Below are positions 43,277-54,048 of a stretch of DNA of 64,000 bases, piece after piece. A program made the translations under genes and the position numbers. Where the stretch lies: NCBI GenBank assembly GCA_905331475.1, contig CAJNYU010001127.1, forward strand, positions 644,207 through 708,206. The letters are read 5' to 3'. The notes under the pieces were generated by a model, which ran no database searches, was not told the DNA's origin, and saw only the letters and a list, made by a program, of their open reading frames with translations. Numbering within the stretch: position 1 is the first letter of the stretch; each line of letters starts with the position of its first letter. The stretch is from Rotaria socialis. Its lineage: Eukaryota > Rotifera > Eurotatoria > Philodinida > Philodinidae.

Positions 43277-46200
43277 CATCGGCAACATCGGTTACCGACA
43301 CAACTACAGCAAGTAAAGCGAGAGAGGATACATTGAAACGCTGGTTACTATCAGTATTTAGGTTCAACAACGTTGGCAAATAACACGGGCAACACATCTC
43401 AAACAGGTATATTTTCGGTTAAAACATACATGTTGATTGGAACACTTTTAAGGGGTTCCCCCCTCAGGAATCGGCTTTCGTTATTCGTGGACCGATTTGC
43501 CTGAAATTTTAATGCAATATAAGTATTGTGTTAACTCAGTTTCTTGCAAAGTTTTGGCTTATAAAGTTGTTGCTTTAAAGAGTTATTGACAAATTAGTCC
43601 CCAAAATGGTGGTTCTCGTAAGGTACCGATTTCTCGAACTGCCAAAGACGTAGAGAGCTACTTTTTTTTTAAATGAAAGAAGAGACCTATATCTAGAAAT
43701 GTAAATAGCGTTTTTTCGAAATTCGATTTTGTTCGGGTTTCCGAGATATTCTACTGCAAGAACTTGGAATTTAGCACTTTTTGACATCAGTGTTATCCAG
43801 TTATCTGGGCAAAGAAATCGAATTTCGAAAAAACGCTATATACATTTCTAGATATAGGTCTCTTCTTTTATTTAATAAAAAGTAGCTCGCTAGCTCTTCT
43901 ACAGTCTGAGAAATCGGTTCCGAGCTCTCCAAAAAAGTGATTTTGAGAAAACGAATAAACAAGTTGTATGAAACAATTTTTAATTTCACTATGACTGTCA
44001 CGACATCTATACGGCAATTTCGTTATGTGTACAGGATTTTAAGCAGAAATGACTACGTTTCATTAAATAATTGATATAACAGAACGCATATCTGTTTCTC
44101 ATTAGATAAAATCTACCAGTTTGTGGACCAATATCACATACCCGTAACTAAGGAAAATTTCTGCAAAAAACCTTATATTTCTACTACTGCTTCCAGAAAA
44201 CCACTATTTTCACTGCCAAAAACCATTCAAAATGCGACAAATCGCACATAATCTGAAAGAGGACACTTTGGGCTCTCAGTATTAGTGCTTATCACAAAAT
44301 CGACTTTTGTGAAAAAAAATCGATTTTCTGAGGGGGGGGGAGCCCCTTAATCTAGGTACTATATTGAGGACAACTTTAAGTATGTTTATATATAACAGAA
44401 GACATGACGACATGAATTGCTTCACCTAGGGTCTATTTCTACATCATTGACAACATCCAACATTATTAGAAGTATGCATTTATGATTTTCAGGTTTTTCA
44501 AACAGTATCCTTTGCGCACTGTAATTTCAATGTAGTCATTCACTGTTTCCCTAAACGGATAAAGTTAGCAGCCATTGTTCACGTCATATAATTTTATTAG
44601 GTTTTTGAAAAGTTTCCTCTGTAAATCAATACATTTGTTAAAAAGATAGAACATAGCGGAAATTCTAAAATCCAAGTTCAATCGAAATACATTTCATCAT
44701 ATTACTCGGTAACTTTTTTCATCGTAGATCGATTTTTTTTCTTTATAGATGTTTTAAAATTGAAAAAAATTCATTATATCGCGACACTAACGATATTGAA
44801 CATTGATTCCTATCAATACCATTTAATATTAATTTTGTTAGCAAAAATAAAATAGTTAACATAATTGATATTATCACATTCATAGATACCGGTGAGTTCT
44901 AGGTTTTTTTTAATTACATCAAGAAAATCATATCAGTGCGCTTTCAATGAGTACTGAATCATAGTGGAAATTCTATGAGTCGGTTGAAACGAATAAGTCG
45001 ATTTAATTTAGTTAGATTAGGATAAATATGAATTACAAATCGGGTCTTCTATTACCGATCATAATTATTTTCTCCTTTTTACGACTTTAACATTTTCATT
45101 TTCATTAACATAAACACGATCCATTTTTTGTGTGTCTTTGTAGATATTGTTCATGAGGAATCGATCCAATGATTGAAATCTAATTAGAAAATTGAACTAC
45201 ATATGCAAACAGGCGCCTATTTATTCGAATACTAGTTTCTGTGATGAACGAAATGCAATATCTAAAAGCAAAACAAAATCAAGAATTGCATCTAAAAATG
45301 AGTAAACGCTTGGGATACGTAATTGAGACCATAATGATATAAAAATCTATCAATAATATAGAAAAAGTAAAAAAAGATTTTATGATTCATGACGTAACTT
45401 TTCGAGTAGCCATGTAACTCTTGACTACACGAGAAAATATCATGTATCAAAGTGTCGCCTTCTAAGTTTCACATCCAGAAACAGGAGTAAAACGCTACGT
45501 ACAATATTTAGATGGGCAATACATGAAAACGTCTTTTGGAAATGTCGACATTTTTGCTATGAAAATTTTCAATAAGTATATAATCCTTGCTGTGATATAT
45601 GTCACTACAGTGACCTGAAAACAAAATTGCACTGCAAATTCATCTATGAATTCATAGCTTTATCCTTTTGCTACTTTATTTGTGGCTTCCTCATTAATAG
45701 AGGTCTTTTTGATTACACGATAAACCAGTTTCTCTTATATCAGGGGCAACGTGCCTGTTTTCAACTTTTTTTTTATAAAGATGGTATGACTTCAAAACAA
45801 TCGTCCTCAGCACTTATGAAAAAGTTTCAAAAGCTGGGTATCCTTTTGTGAAAAAATTCCGCTCACTAGAAAACAGAAATACTACCTGTCTTTTCATCAC
45901 TGAATGAAAAGATTAGACTATTCTTGCTCGCATATATAAATCAGTACAGGACCATTTTTGTGAAAATAGTTTTGTTTACTTAGCGACGACCACAGACACG
46001 ACAACTACAGGTAGGTGAAGTCTTTTTTTTCGTTTTTTTCCATTTGTGCGTATCATTCTAGTAACCGGATGTCCAACTACTAATGCAGGAAATTTATTCA
46101 ATTATACAGGAACTGGTCCTCTCGGCTGGAAATTGTATACACTCACTTGGGTGGCTACCACTTATCAGCCATCCCTTGTATTCTCATTTATGATAAGTGG

Positions 46201-46543
46201 CTCCCGTGAATTATTTTTGGACGATGTGAGTGTTGCTGATGCTAGTCAAGCAGGTGTGAATTTGCTACGTAACGGTGACTTTGAAATTTCGACAAAGGTA
46301 GCTGTCGAATGGTACGATTGGTGTGGCAACAATTGCATTGGAAGTAAAGGATATATAAATACTGGCAGTCTGTGTCATGGAAAAAATGGCAATTGTTATG
46401 CAAATGCATGTGGCACATCCAATGTGGTGGAATTCTTGAGCCAAGGATTTCCAGCAACAGTTGGACTTACTTACACAATTAAGTTTTTTTTGAAAGGAAC
46501 TGGAAATGGTCCCAATATTCCATTTGCGGTCAGCATTTACTAA
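43277..46543 (+). CDS. Secreted-type protein with Thr-rich mini-exons and a carbohydrate-binding-like domain (5' end unknown)
   Basis: Three tiny exons, 43277-43312 (36 nt), 43362-43406 (45 nt) and 45984-46010 (27 nt), all symmetric in phase 1, encode Thr/Ser/Asn-rich linkers (such as TSVTDTTTAS and TTTDTTT). The last exon, 46062-46543, encodes about 160 residues with the pattern ELFLDDVSVAD, then NLLRNGDFEIS and YDWCGNN, typical of galactose-binding-like/CBM4-9-type jelly-roll domains in bdelloid extracellular proteins. Eight Cys suggest disulfides. No signal peptide exon could be fixed upstream. The intron between the second and third mini-exons is 2.6 kb and holds a TTAA-flanked element. 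A sugar-binding role is inference. Confidence 0.55.
43452..44346. mobile_element. Non-autonomous foldback element with TTAA duplication (piggyBac-like)
   Basis: TTAA flanks both ends (43448-43451 and 44347-44350). Left terminus GGGGTTCCCCCCTCAGGAA; right terminus reverse-complemented GGGGCTCCCCCCCCTCAGAA. Long internal inverted arms: 43671-43729 recurs inverted at 43817-43876. TTAA target choice is the hallmark of piggyBac-type transposition. No transposase inside. It lies in an intron of the Thr-linker gene. Confidence 0.75.
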
Positions 46544-46658
46544 TCCATTGAACATGACTTTTCGTTGACAAAACCACGACGTATTACTAAAAGGCTGATT
46601 TAGAGCGCAAGTCTGAAATTTAGCTTAATTTCAGTTTTTTAGGCTGGAACACAGTTCT

Positions 46659-46745
46659 TTTCTTTTTGATTTCTTTTCGATATTTTTCAATACAATTATC
46701 AATATTAAGATGTGAAAGAGGGCCTACATAACTGCTCATTATTAT
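46659..46745 (+). repeat. Dispersed repeat, copy 1
   Basis: About 87 nt similar to 53890-53990, both with TCAATATTAAGAT-like and GCATTATTATCAATATGA-like blocks. Each copy is followed within about 10-120 nt by a G-rich TGTGGG-type tract. Confidence 0.6.
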
Positions 46746-46866
46746 CAATATGATGGATGATCTCTTTCGTTAAAAGTTTTATTAGATTCTGTGGATTTTG
46801 ACAGGAACTCAAGAGTGAAAAGTAACTGATTTAAGACATGTGAAACCAAAACACTGCATAATCGAT

Positions 46867-46880
46867 TGTGGGTGTGGGTG
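46867..46880 (+). repeat. Short TGTGGG-type tract
   Basis: TGTGGGTGTGGGTG: two units of the hexamer used as telomere repeat in bdelloids (established for Adineta). Unpaired here. Confidence 0.6.
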
Positions 46881-47173
46881 AAAGAAGATTGAGTCACACA
46901 TTCATTTACTTAGTAAATTCTTCATTTGATCTAGTTGTGGCATGGCGGCAACGTGGATATCATTCTATACTCGAATCAAAGAAGAATAAATCAAGATATG
47001 TGTGCACGTCTCACTCAGAAGATACATTAATATATCGTACAAGTTTAAAGAAACAGTTTTTATACAAGCCTGTCAGAAACAGATGCTTCCGGATGAAGTT
47101 GTTAACAAAGTCGATAGACAAGAAAAACAAGAGTGTTTGAGATACATAATTTATTTTCTTTTGAAGAAAAGAT

Positions 47174-48405
47174 TCAGTTCAACTGGTTTTTGTCGAGCAT
47201 TCTTCCGGTTCGATTTAGGATCATACCAATTCGAGGATTGTTGATAGTGAGAGGCGTGAAACTGCATCGATTCATGACGTAAGCAAATGAGAAATTCTTT
47301 GCCGGAGCAGCAAATACAATACTACCGCCCGCTCCTAGAAAGTATCGATTTATTTGTATTGAATTATCTACCAATTGATTTTACCTGAATGACCAAATGA
47401 GTTCGGTCCGAACATTGGAAAATCTTGTTCGTACAGCATAAAACCCATACCGACGGGAAATGGTATTTTAAATGTGATATCGATTTCATTCGGTAATGTA
47501 TTCAATGTTGTGGCACGTTGCAAGATTCTTGGTTCTAATAATCGACTATCCCTTCGTTCATCGATATTACTCATGAGTGAAGCGAAAATGGCAGCTAACG
47601 ATCGGGCATTAGTGATGCCGTTTGCCGCCGGAATTTCTGCTTGATGTGTTCGTGCTTCATTGTGAAAATGATATATTTCCAACATGGATGCATTCAAGAT
47701 GTCTTCGATATCAGTAAAAATCAATGGTGATACTCGTTGTTCGAACTCTTGTGGAAGACCAATGTAGAATTCAGTTTGTATGCGATTGGTAATTTCTTCT
47801 CGAATAAATTCTCCTATTGTTCGCTTTTGTGGATCGACTCGTCGGACAAGTTCGCCAGCTAGCCATCCGTAAGTAAATGCGTGATAACCTTGAGCACTTC
47901 CAGGAAGCCAAACAGGTCGTTCTTGTTGGAGTAAATCAATCATTGTTGTCCAATTCAGATATTGATCGAACGAGGAGACAAAAAGATCAGGAAGACCAGC
48001 ACGATGTGACAGAATATCTGCGACAGTCGTATTCTCTTTACCATTCTGTCCGTATTCTGGCCAATAATGTGTCACAAGTTCTGAATAATCCAGAAGACCT
48101 CGTTGAACGCAAAGTGCCGCAGCAATAGCTACTAAACTTTTCGATGTTGAAAAAATCAATTGAAGTGTCTCGTTATCATAGGGTTTCGTTTTTGATGTAT
48201 CAAACCATCCACCAACTAGATCCACTACTAATCGACCTTGATGATATATCGCGATCGAGCTGCCAGTATCTCGTTCTTGTACGAAATTCTCTCGGAACAA
48301 ATCCCGTACAAACTCCCAACCATTAGCCATGCTACCGTAGAGATTTACATCGGTACTAATCACCAGTGAAATACAGCTTAACCAACAGATAGCTGTCGAC
48401 CACAT
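47174..48405 (-). CDS. Secreted serine beta-lactamase-fold hydrolase (LACT family)
   Basis: Two exons on the minus strand (48405-47385 and 47334-47174) join in phase to 393 residues; the intron is 50 nt. A hydrophobic N-terminal signal peptide covers roughly residues 1-18. The class C/penicillin-binding SxxK motif is S86-T-S-K89, giving the nucleophile and its lysine. The YHAFTYGWLAGELVRRVD block supplies the usual Tyr region, and FGHSG|AGGSIVFAAP replaces the third (KTG-like) box, with the intron inside the motif. The MANGWEFVRDLFRENF start is like nematode LACT and bacterial EstB-type esterases. The active site looks intact. Substrate unknown; antibiotic hydrolysis cannot be assumed. The gene is convergent with the Thr-linker gene. 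Possibly of bacterial origin. Confidence 0.87.
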
Positions 48406-49568
48406 AACGTTTTCTTTATCTCGCTTCTATCAATAATGAATGAAACTCAAAGTGATTAGCGATAATTAATACTAAACAAATACCATGGATATTTTGCTTT
48501 TCGAAACTATGCTATAAAGTGTACATCATGTTGAAAGAAAAACGAAAGACGATAGATTACAGAACGAACAGGCAAATAAAGGGATTAATCTAAGTACAGA
48601 AAAATATCGATCGATCAAGATACAATAAATATTTACAGGTATGAATGACAATGGTGTTTTGCGTGCGTGAATCAGATCGCTGACAGGATGATATTGCGAT
48701 GATCACAAATTCATTATTATACCATCCCAATATTCCAACAGATCGAAAGGTTCGTAGACGTGAGATTCTTTTCTCATTAATGCATGATAAACATGTGGGA
48801 TATCATATTAAATGGTCTTGTCTATTGAACTCATGAGGGAAGGTCTCTGGGTGTTTCTCTGGGATTTCAACGAAACCTATGTGGGTTTGTGAAGTCAAGT
48901 TTGCTTAGAACCCTCAGAGAGATCACAGGTGAATTGTTTTGACTAAAAACAGTTCACAAAAAATTGAAATACTGACATGTCGGCTCCGTTTTGGATGTGG
49001 GTGCTGGTGTGGGTGTATGTGCAGGTTCAGCGGATACCAACAACCACACCCACACCCACACCGAAATCCACCGGAAAAAAATCCGTGAATTTCCTGCCGC
49101 AATACTGCGTCCACCTTCCAGCGATTTCCCTGGTTTCCCGGTCGTTTCCCGACGTACCGCCACGACCAGGGATGTTTACTTAGTCAGATCAAACAGTCAG
49201 CCGGTAATTTACATATGGCATGAAAGCTTGACTAAAATCCTATAAAATCCATAGTTAAAACGTTATCTTTGCTTATATATTGGTATCGAAAATCAATTAG
49301 GTCTTCTTTTGCCATTTGAGAAAATTTTTGACTAAAGTTCGAAAAAATTGTCATTTTTGTGAATGACTTACAGACTCATAGCGCCAAATAAAATGTTATG
49401 AATTTAGTACCAAAATGTTCGCATGAACGTACTATATCAACTGGTGTATGAATAAATATGTATAGCTATAAAAATTCCTGGTGGGCCGATTCGCCTTCTC
49501 ATACGCCTCCTCCTTTTAGCAAAGATTTATTAAACTTCACGTGCTTAATTAGTTGATCTAATCGATTG
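48406..49568. other. Intergenic with G-rich/C-rich inverted tract
   Basis: No gene supported. 48970-49170 is noticeably more GC-rich than its surroundings; overlapping open frames on both strands there are low-complexity (Thr-His or Trp-Val alternation) and unlikely to be genes. Confidence 0.5.
48996..49062. repeat. TGTGGG-type inverted repeat (hairpin) 1
   Basis: G-rich arm TGTGGGTGCTGGTGTGGGTG at 48996-49015 and C-rich arm ACCACACCCACACCCACACC at 49043-49062, with a 27-nt spacer. Confidence 0.75.
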
Positions 49569-49576
49569 CTGAAAAG

Positions 49577-50616
49577 TAGGGGTGTGAATTTTTTGTTATT
49601 GTTATTAATAACAAAATAATAACGAATAACTTAATTTTTTGAAGAAGCCTCAACTATGCTAATTCTGTTGGGCTATGTTTAAGGAATGAGTTTACTAGTG
49701 CTATGAAGGCAACCGATCGAGACATTGGAGTTTGCATCGACCGCATGGATGAAAACTTTTCACACGCTTTTTACTGTTTAAAGCCATAGAAGCTGAAGGA
49801 ATTCTCACAAAACTTTCATGATTCGAACCCATTGAACCGTAGTTGATGCGATAATATAACTGAAGTTCAGTAAACTGTCCAAACAAAGGAAGAATTTTCA
49901 TTTTCAAACACTTGATAAATATCTCTACCAACGAATTAATTTAATCTAAAAATTCTTATATATTTTTTTGAGGAATAATTGGTTTCTTCATGCAGCAGAG
50001 CTTGCAATCATAATTCAAAACGGTTGGCACATTTTTTTAGAATAGATAAATTCATCGATGATGTTGGTGTGGGTTGGTATGGGGAAAGAAAGACATATGC
50101 CCACACCCTTATTCCTTCACTATAACAAACGTGATCTTTAAAAATAAGCATTGGTCTATATACAAGCACCATACACTTCTAAATTACGATGATTCATTGG
50201 CAGAGATATTTATCAAGTATTTGAAAATGAAAATTCTCCCTTTGTTCTGACAGTTTATTGAACTTCAGTTATATTATCGCATCAACTACGGTTCAATGGG
50301 TTCGAATCATGAAAGTTTTGTGAGAATTCCTTCAGCTTCTATGGTTTTAAACAGTAAAAAGCGTGTGAAAAATTTTCATCCATGCGGTCGATGCAAACTC
50401 TCCAATGTCTCGATCGATTACCTGCATAGCAGTAGTAAACTCATTCCTTAAACATAGCCCAACAGAATTAGCATAGCTGAGATAGACAGCAATTCAAGTT
50501 GAGGGTTCTTCAAAGAAAAACGTTATTTGTTATTATTTTGTTATTAATAACAATAACAAAATAGTTATTGCTATTATTACCAATAACAACAAAATAACAA
50601 TAACTTCTCACCCCTA
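49577..50616. mobile_element. hAT-like foldback element with 8-bp target duplication
   Basis: Left end TAGGGGTGTGAA, right end reverse-complemented TAGGGGTGAGAA. Flanking octamers CTGAAAAG (49569-49576) and CTCAAAAG (50617-50624) match at 7 of 8 positions. Arms of roughly 360-420 nt are near-identical inverted copies, for example ATGCTAATTCTGTTGGGCTA at about 49654 recurs inverted at about 50460. The ends contain TTATTAATAACAA-type palindromes. No transposase. Overlapping open frames (49701-49931) are mirror-image by-products of the arms. Confidence 0.85.
50063..50108. repeat. TGTGGG-type inverted repeat (hairpin) 2
   Basis: GTTGGTGTGGGTTGGTATGG at about 50063-50082 and CCCACACCC at 50100-50108. 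It lies in the spacer between the arms of the hAT-like element. Confidence 0.55.
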
Positions 50617-50725
50617 CTCAAAAGCAAGAGCTGAGAATAGTCGTTTCGTTTGTCTTTTCGTAAAAGGATATATCGATCTGTTTTCATTCCATCGTAAAAG
50701 GTAACATTTATGAAAAAGCTTAAAG

Positions 50726-51398
50726 TCAGACACCAATATATATGATATAAGCAACCACATAATACGGTGGACGATTTTCTTGAGGTGCGCTACTGCCAAC
50801 GCGACTTGTTGATCCAGATATAGAGTGATCGTGTTGGCCTGCAGCTGCTGTCGTTCTTCCTATTTGGCATGCTTTATTGTTCGGTGTTCCCGATCTAATT
50901 CCTCTGTATGTTGGAACAACTATATCACATCCATCTGCATAAGTGATATCATGATAGTAGTGAGCATGGGCACCTGCAGCTGATGTTTGCGCTTAGAAAG
51001 TATGCGAATGATTTGGCATCTGGTCGGGAGTTAGTACAACACTATCTAAGCCACCTGTCATACCAATTTGCGAATAAGAAGAACCACTATTTAAAGCATC
51101 GCGTCCAACTAAAAATCGACCTCGCAAATCTGGAGTGCCATTTCTTCCATCGCAAATGTACCAACCAGAATATTCACCTAAACCTTTACCAATTGATGTT
51201 AAACCAATGATCCATTTCTGAAGAAGCAACCATAACAACAGTTCCACGAGGAAGTCCGATATTACTCGATGAAGAGGCAATTGTTGCACTTTCTTTCCGT
51301 AGATGATCGCCAACGTTATTCGCAGTAATCAGTAATGAAAATGTTGAAATCGTACATAAAATTGATAGAAACATTTTCATTTTTATAAGTTTATCCAA
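50726..51398 (-). pseudogene. Phage-tail-collar-domain protein, broken by a frameshift and a nonsense codon
   Basis: The minus strand starts with a signal-peptide-like segment (MKMFLSILCTISTFSLLITA) and continues to GLPRGTVVMVASSE. Near 51195-51200 the frame shifts by one base; the next frame carries the collar core SGWYICDGRNGTPDLRGRF and QMPNHSHTF. An in-frame TAA at 50995-50993 follows, after which the same frame continues for about 88 codons, with GQHDHSISG and ENRPPYYVVAYIIYIG, to a TGA at 50728-50726. The family is found in phage tail fibres and in secreted bacterial and bdelloid proteins. The gene lies about 110 nt from a hAT-like element. Sequencing errors could mimic one lesion but less easily both. 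Confidence 0.75.
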
Positions 51399-53830
51399 AA
51401 TGAGTCCAATTCTGCTATGCTTATGTCAAAAGCTACTCCTTTACAAAATCACATAAAAGCAATGCAATCAGCAACAACAACATTTATTTATGAAATAAGA
51501 GAAAGCAGGATTAAAACATAGATAAGAAAATCATGAACGAAGACTTATTTTTAGATTTAACTGTTTTAGGTAGATAAAACTATCCTGCAATAATTTAATC
51601 TGGATCGAGACGTTAAGATAACTTAAGTAGATATATAAAATCGTAAAGGACTGATTGATAAAAATGGCTTTCGTTTTCATGTTTAAGACGGAACATTGTA
51701 TATAACCAAGGAGATAGGAATTTGCAAAAACTAATTATTCCATCCATTTCGATGTTCTCATAAATAACATAACACTAATTTCGAATGGTAAATAATGGTC
51801 AACATGTTTAGAATCTTTCTTCTACCAACTTGTGTTATTACCGATTTTTTTCTGTATTCTATTTTTATTAAAAAATTGAAAAATTCATCAGGGCTCTGCA
51901 TTACAAAGAAAAATGAAAACAAAATTGAAATTTTGGACTAATGGAAATATTGAAAATGTGTGCGTGTGTGTGTTTCGATTCAAATGACTCCAAGCTAATT
52001 ACGACCATCGCTTCGTAAATTGTTCATGGGTTCATTATCGGGCCAATTTGAAATCGGAGTTCTACTGGGTGTCGATTGACAATATATTGGTATTGTTCAG
52101 TTGAGAAATGTGCAGTTTAGAAAGGAAAGAATATCAAGAACGGTCACTTGTATGTGAAAAAGTTTATTTCTTTGTACACAGTGATCTCGGATAAAAGTCG
52201 TTTAAGAAAATCTGTCGCAGTATTGTGACTTTCCATTTCGAAGCATGAAAATGTATTGCATGGAATTTTCGCTACTACTTTTGCTTTGATGAACTGTTAA
52301 CAGGTTCGAATTGCACAGAAATATTTGGGTGTTTATGATGTGTTCCTGCTGTTGCCGGTTTACCGATTTCTGATGATAGTGGATGGCCAAATAGAAAGAA
52401 GTGAATCGTGTTGTGATCCAGGAAAAAATGTTTTCTGTGTACCTGCTCTAATTAGCTTTGCTTTCTCTTTTTTTTATGGACGATGATGTGTTGATGTCGG
52501 TAGTTCTGTGATAAAATGGGAAAAAAATAATCTACAAGAAATTTAGTCTTTGATTGAATTGTAATAATTCAATGTATTACTTGATGGATTTCCGCTGACT
52601 TATTGCGTTCGACTATGAAATACGTATGTTCATAGTCTAAAAGGAATCTCGAAACATAAATTCTGATGCTGAAAGGTACATACAAAGCGCACTAGCACTT
52701 TTTATAGAATTTTGTTGCAACAAATGTAAATGCGTGTGATGCGTAAAACACTCCTTTGCATAGAAAAAAATTATTTTCTGTAGATTTACATGTCAATTGC
52801 TATCTTTTAATGGCTTTTCCGCCCCTCATCTGGAGACTATCAATGAACTTCAGTTCACGATTATAAACAATTGGAACTAACTTATTTCTGAAGAGAACAG
52901 TGAGTATAAATTTCAAGAACTTTCCCGGCTCTCTACTCGTTCCCCTTGTCGATAGAAATTAAATATAGAACTAAAGAGAAAAATTACAGAATAATAAGTA
53001 TTAATTAAGCCAGCTATATTCATGTCAACTTCGTATTTTGTGGATAGGCAACGGCACTTTCGCAAAAGTTTTTTTTTTATTTCAAATCAGAGGAAACAAC
53101 AAAGATTCCTACTCCGATAATCGCTCTTTTTGCAAAAAAAAAGAGCAAGTCTAGAAGAAAGCTTCTAAATTTCATATGTTATGTCATTTTAATAACGCTA
53201 GAGAACATTTATGACTTCCAAATTTAAACCTAAAAAAGTCAATACGAACAAGTTTTTTACATGAATTCAAAAGCATGCATGGCACCATTTCGGTGCATGA
53301 AGCCAATACTCGATGATGCATGATGATAGAAAATGGCAGAAAAAATCGAAGTACTATCGTATTTCCGTATTAAGGTTAAGCGAACGCAAAATAATGCACA
53401 TATAATCATATGCTGGCATTTTAAATTCTAATGATCTGCAGTCAATGTGCGTCATTAATGTTTTTCTTGACAATTCAGCCATTAATTTTGTTTCATGAAG
53501 TTGATAACAACGTAGTTGTATTGACATGAAGTAAAATATCGCTCTGTAGCTACTTAGATCGTGAAAATCGTCTATTGGCATGTACCGATTCTAGCAGTGC
53601 AATGAATCCATTGATGTGAGCAAAAGTTGTAACTATTATTATTATTTCAATTTTAACTTTCGGTTGTGTTCGAATCCTTGTGTAACATATTGAGAACTAT
53701 CCAGCAGCTGACAAATATGATTGTCTATTATATGCAGGGCGACCGACAAAAAATTCTTGATTGTCGACGCCCACGTTGAAGTAAAAAGCTTGAGCGGCGT
53801 GAAAAAGAAAGTGAGAATGAATGAGAAATG

Positions 53831-53880
53831 AGGGTGTAGGTTGGTGCCAGAACAATTCTATCACCATCACACCTACACCC
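53831..53880. repeat. TGTGGG-type inverted repeat (hairpin) 3
   Basis: GGGTGTAGGTTGGTG near 53831-53846 and CACCATCACACCTACACCC at 53862-53880. Confidence 0.7.
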
Positions 53881-53889
53881 AGTTTTAGA

Positions 53890-53990
53890 GTCTTTTCATT
53901 TTCTTTGTGATTTGTTTTCAACATTTTTCAGTACAATTGTTAATATTAAGATATGAAAGAGAGTCTGCATTACTGCGCATTATTATCAAT
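53890..53990 (+). repeat. Dispersed repeat, copy 2
   Basis: Similar to 46659-46745 over about 90 nt, same orientation, followed directly by a G-rich tract (53998-54010). Confidence 0.6.
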
Positions 53991-53997
53991 ATGAAAA

Positions 53998-54048
53998 AGG
54001 GTGGGTGTGGAAGTGTCGTTCTTCTATTACTCCATAATCAAACCCACA
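53998..54048. repeat. TGTGGG-type inverted repeat (hairpin) 4
   Basis: GGGTGGGTGTGG at about 53998-54010 and the short complementary AACCCACA at about 54040-54048. The weakest of the group. Confidence 0.4.

Larger units (their letters stand above)
46544..47173. other. Intergenic between convergent genes
   Basis: 3' ends of a + and a - strand gene face each other here. It contains the dispersed repeat at 46659-46745 and a short TGTGGG-type tract at 46867-46880. The open frame at 46868-47140 has no recognisable domain. Confidence 0.5.

Noticed and set aside
48923..49245. Overlapping frames with Thr-His or Trp-Val alternation
   Set aside because: Produced by the TGTGGG-type tracts; not protein-coding in character.
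49820..50300. GGTTCGAATC-like words suggesting a tRNA T-arm
   Set aside because: No A box, acceptor stem or cloverleaf around them; they are mirror copies within the foldback element.
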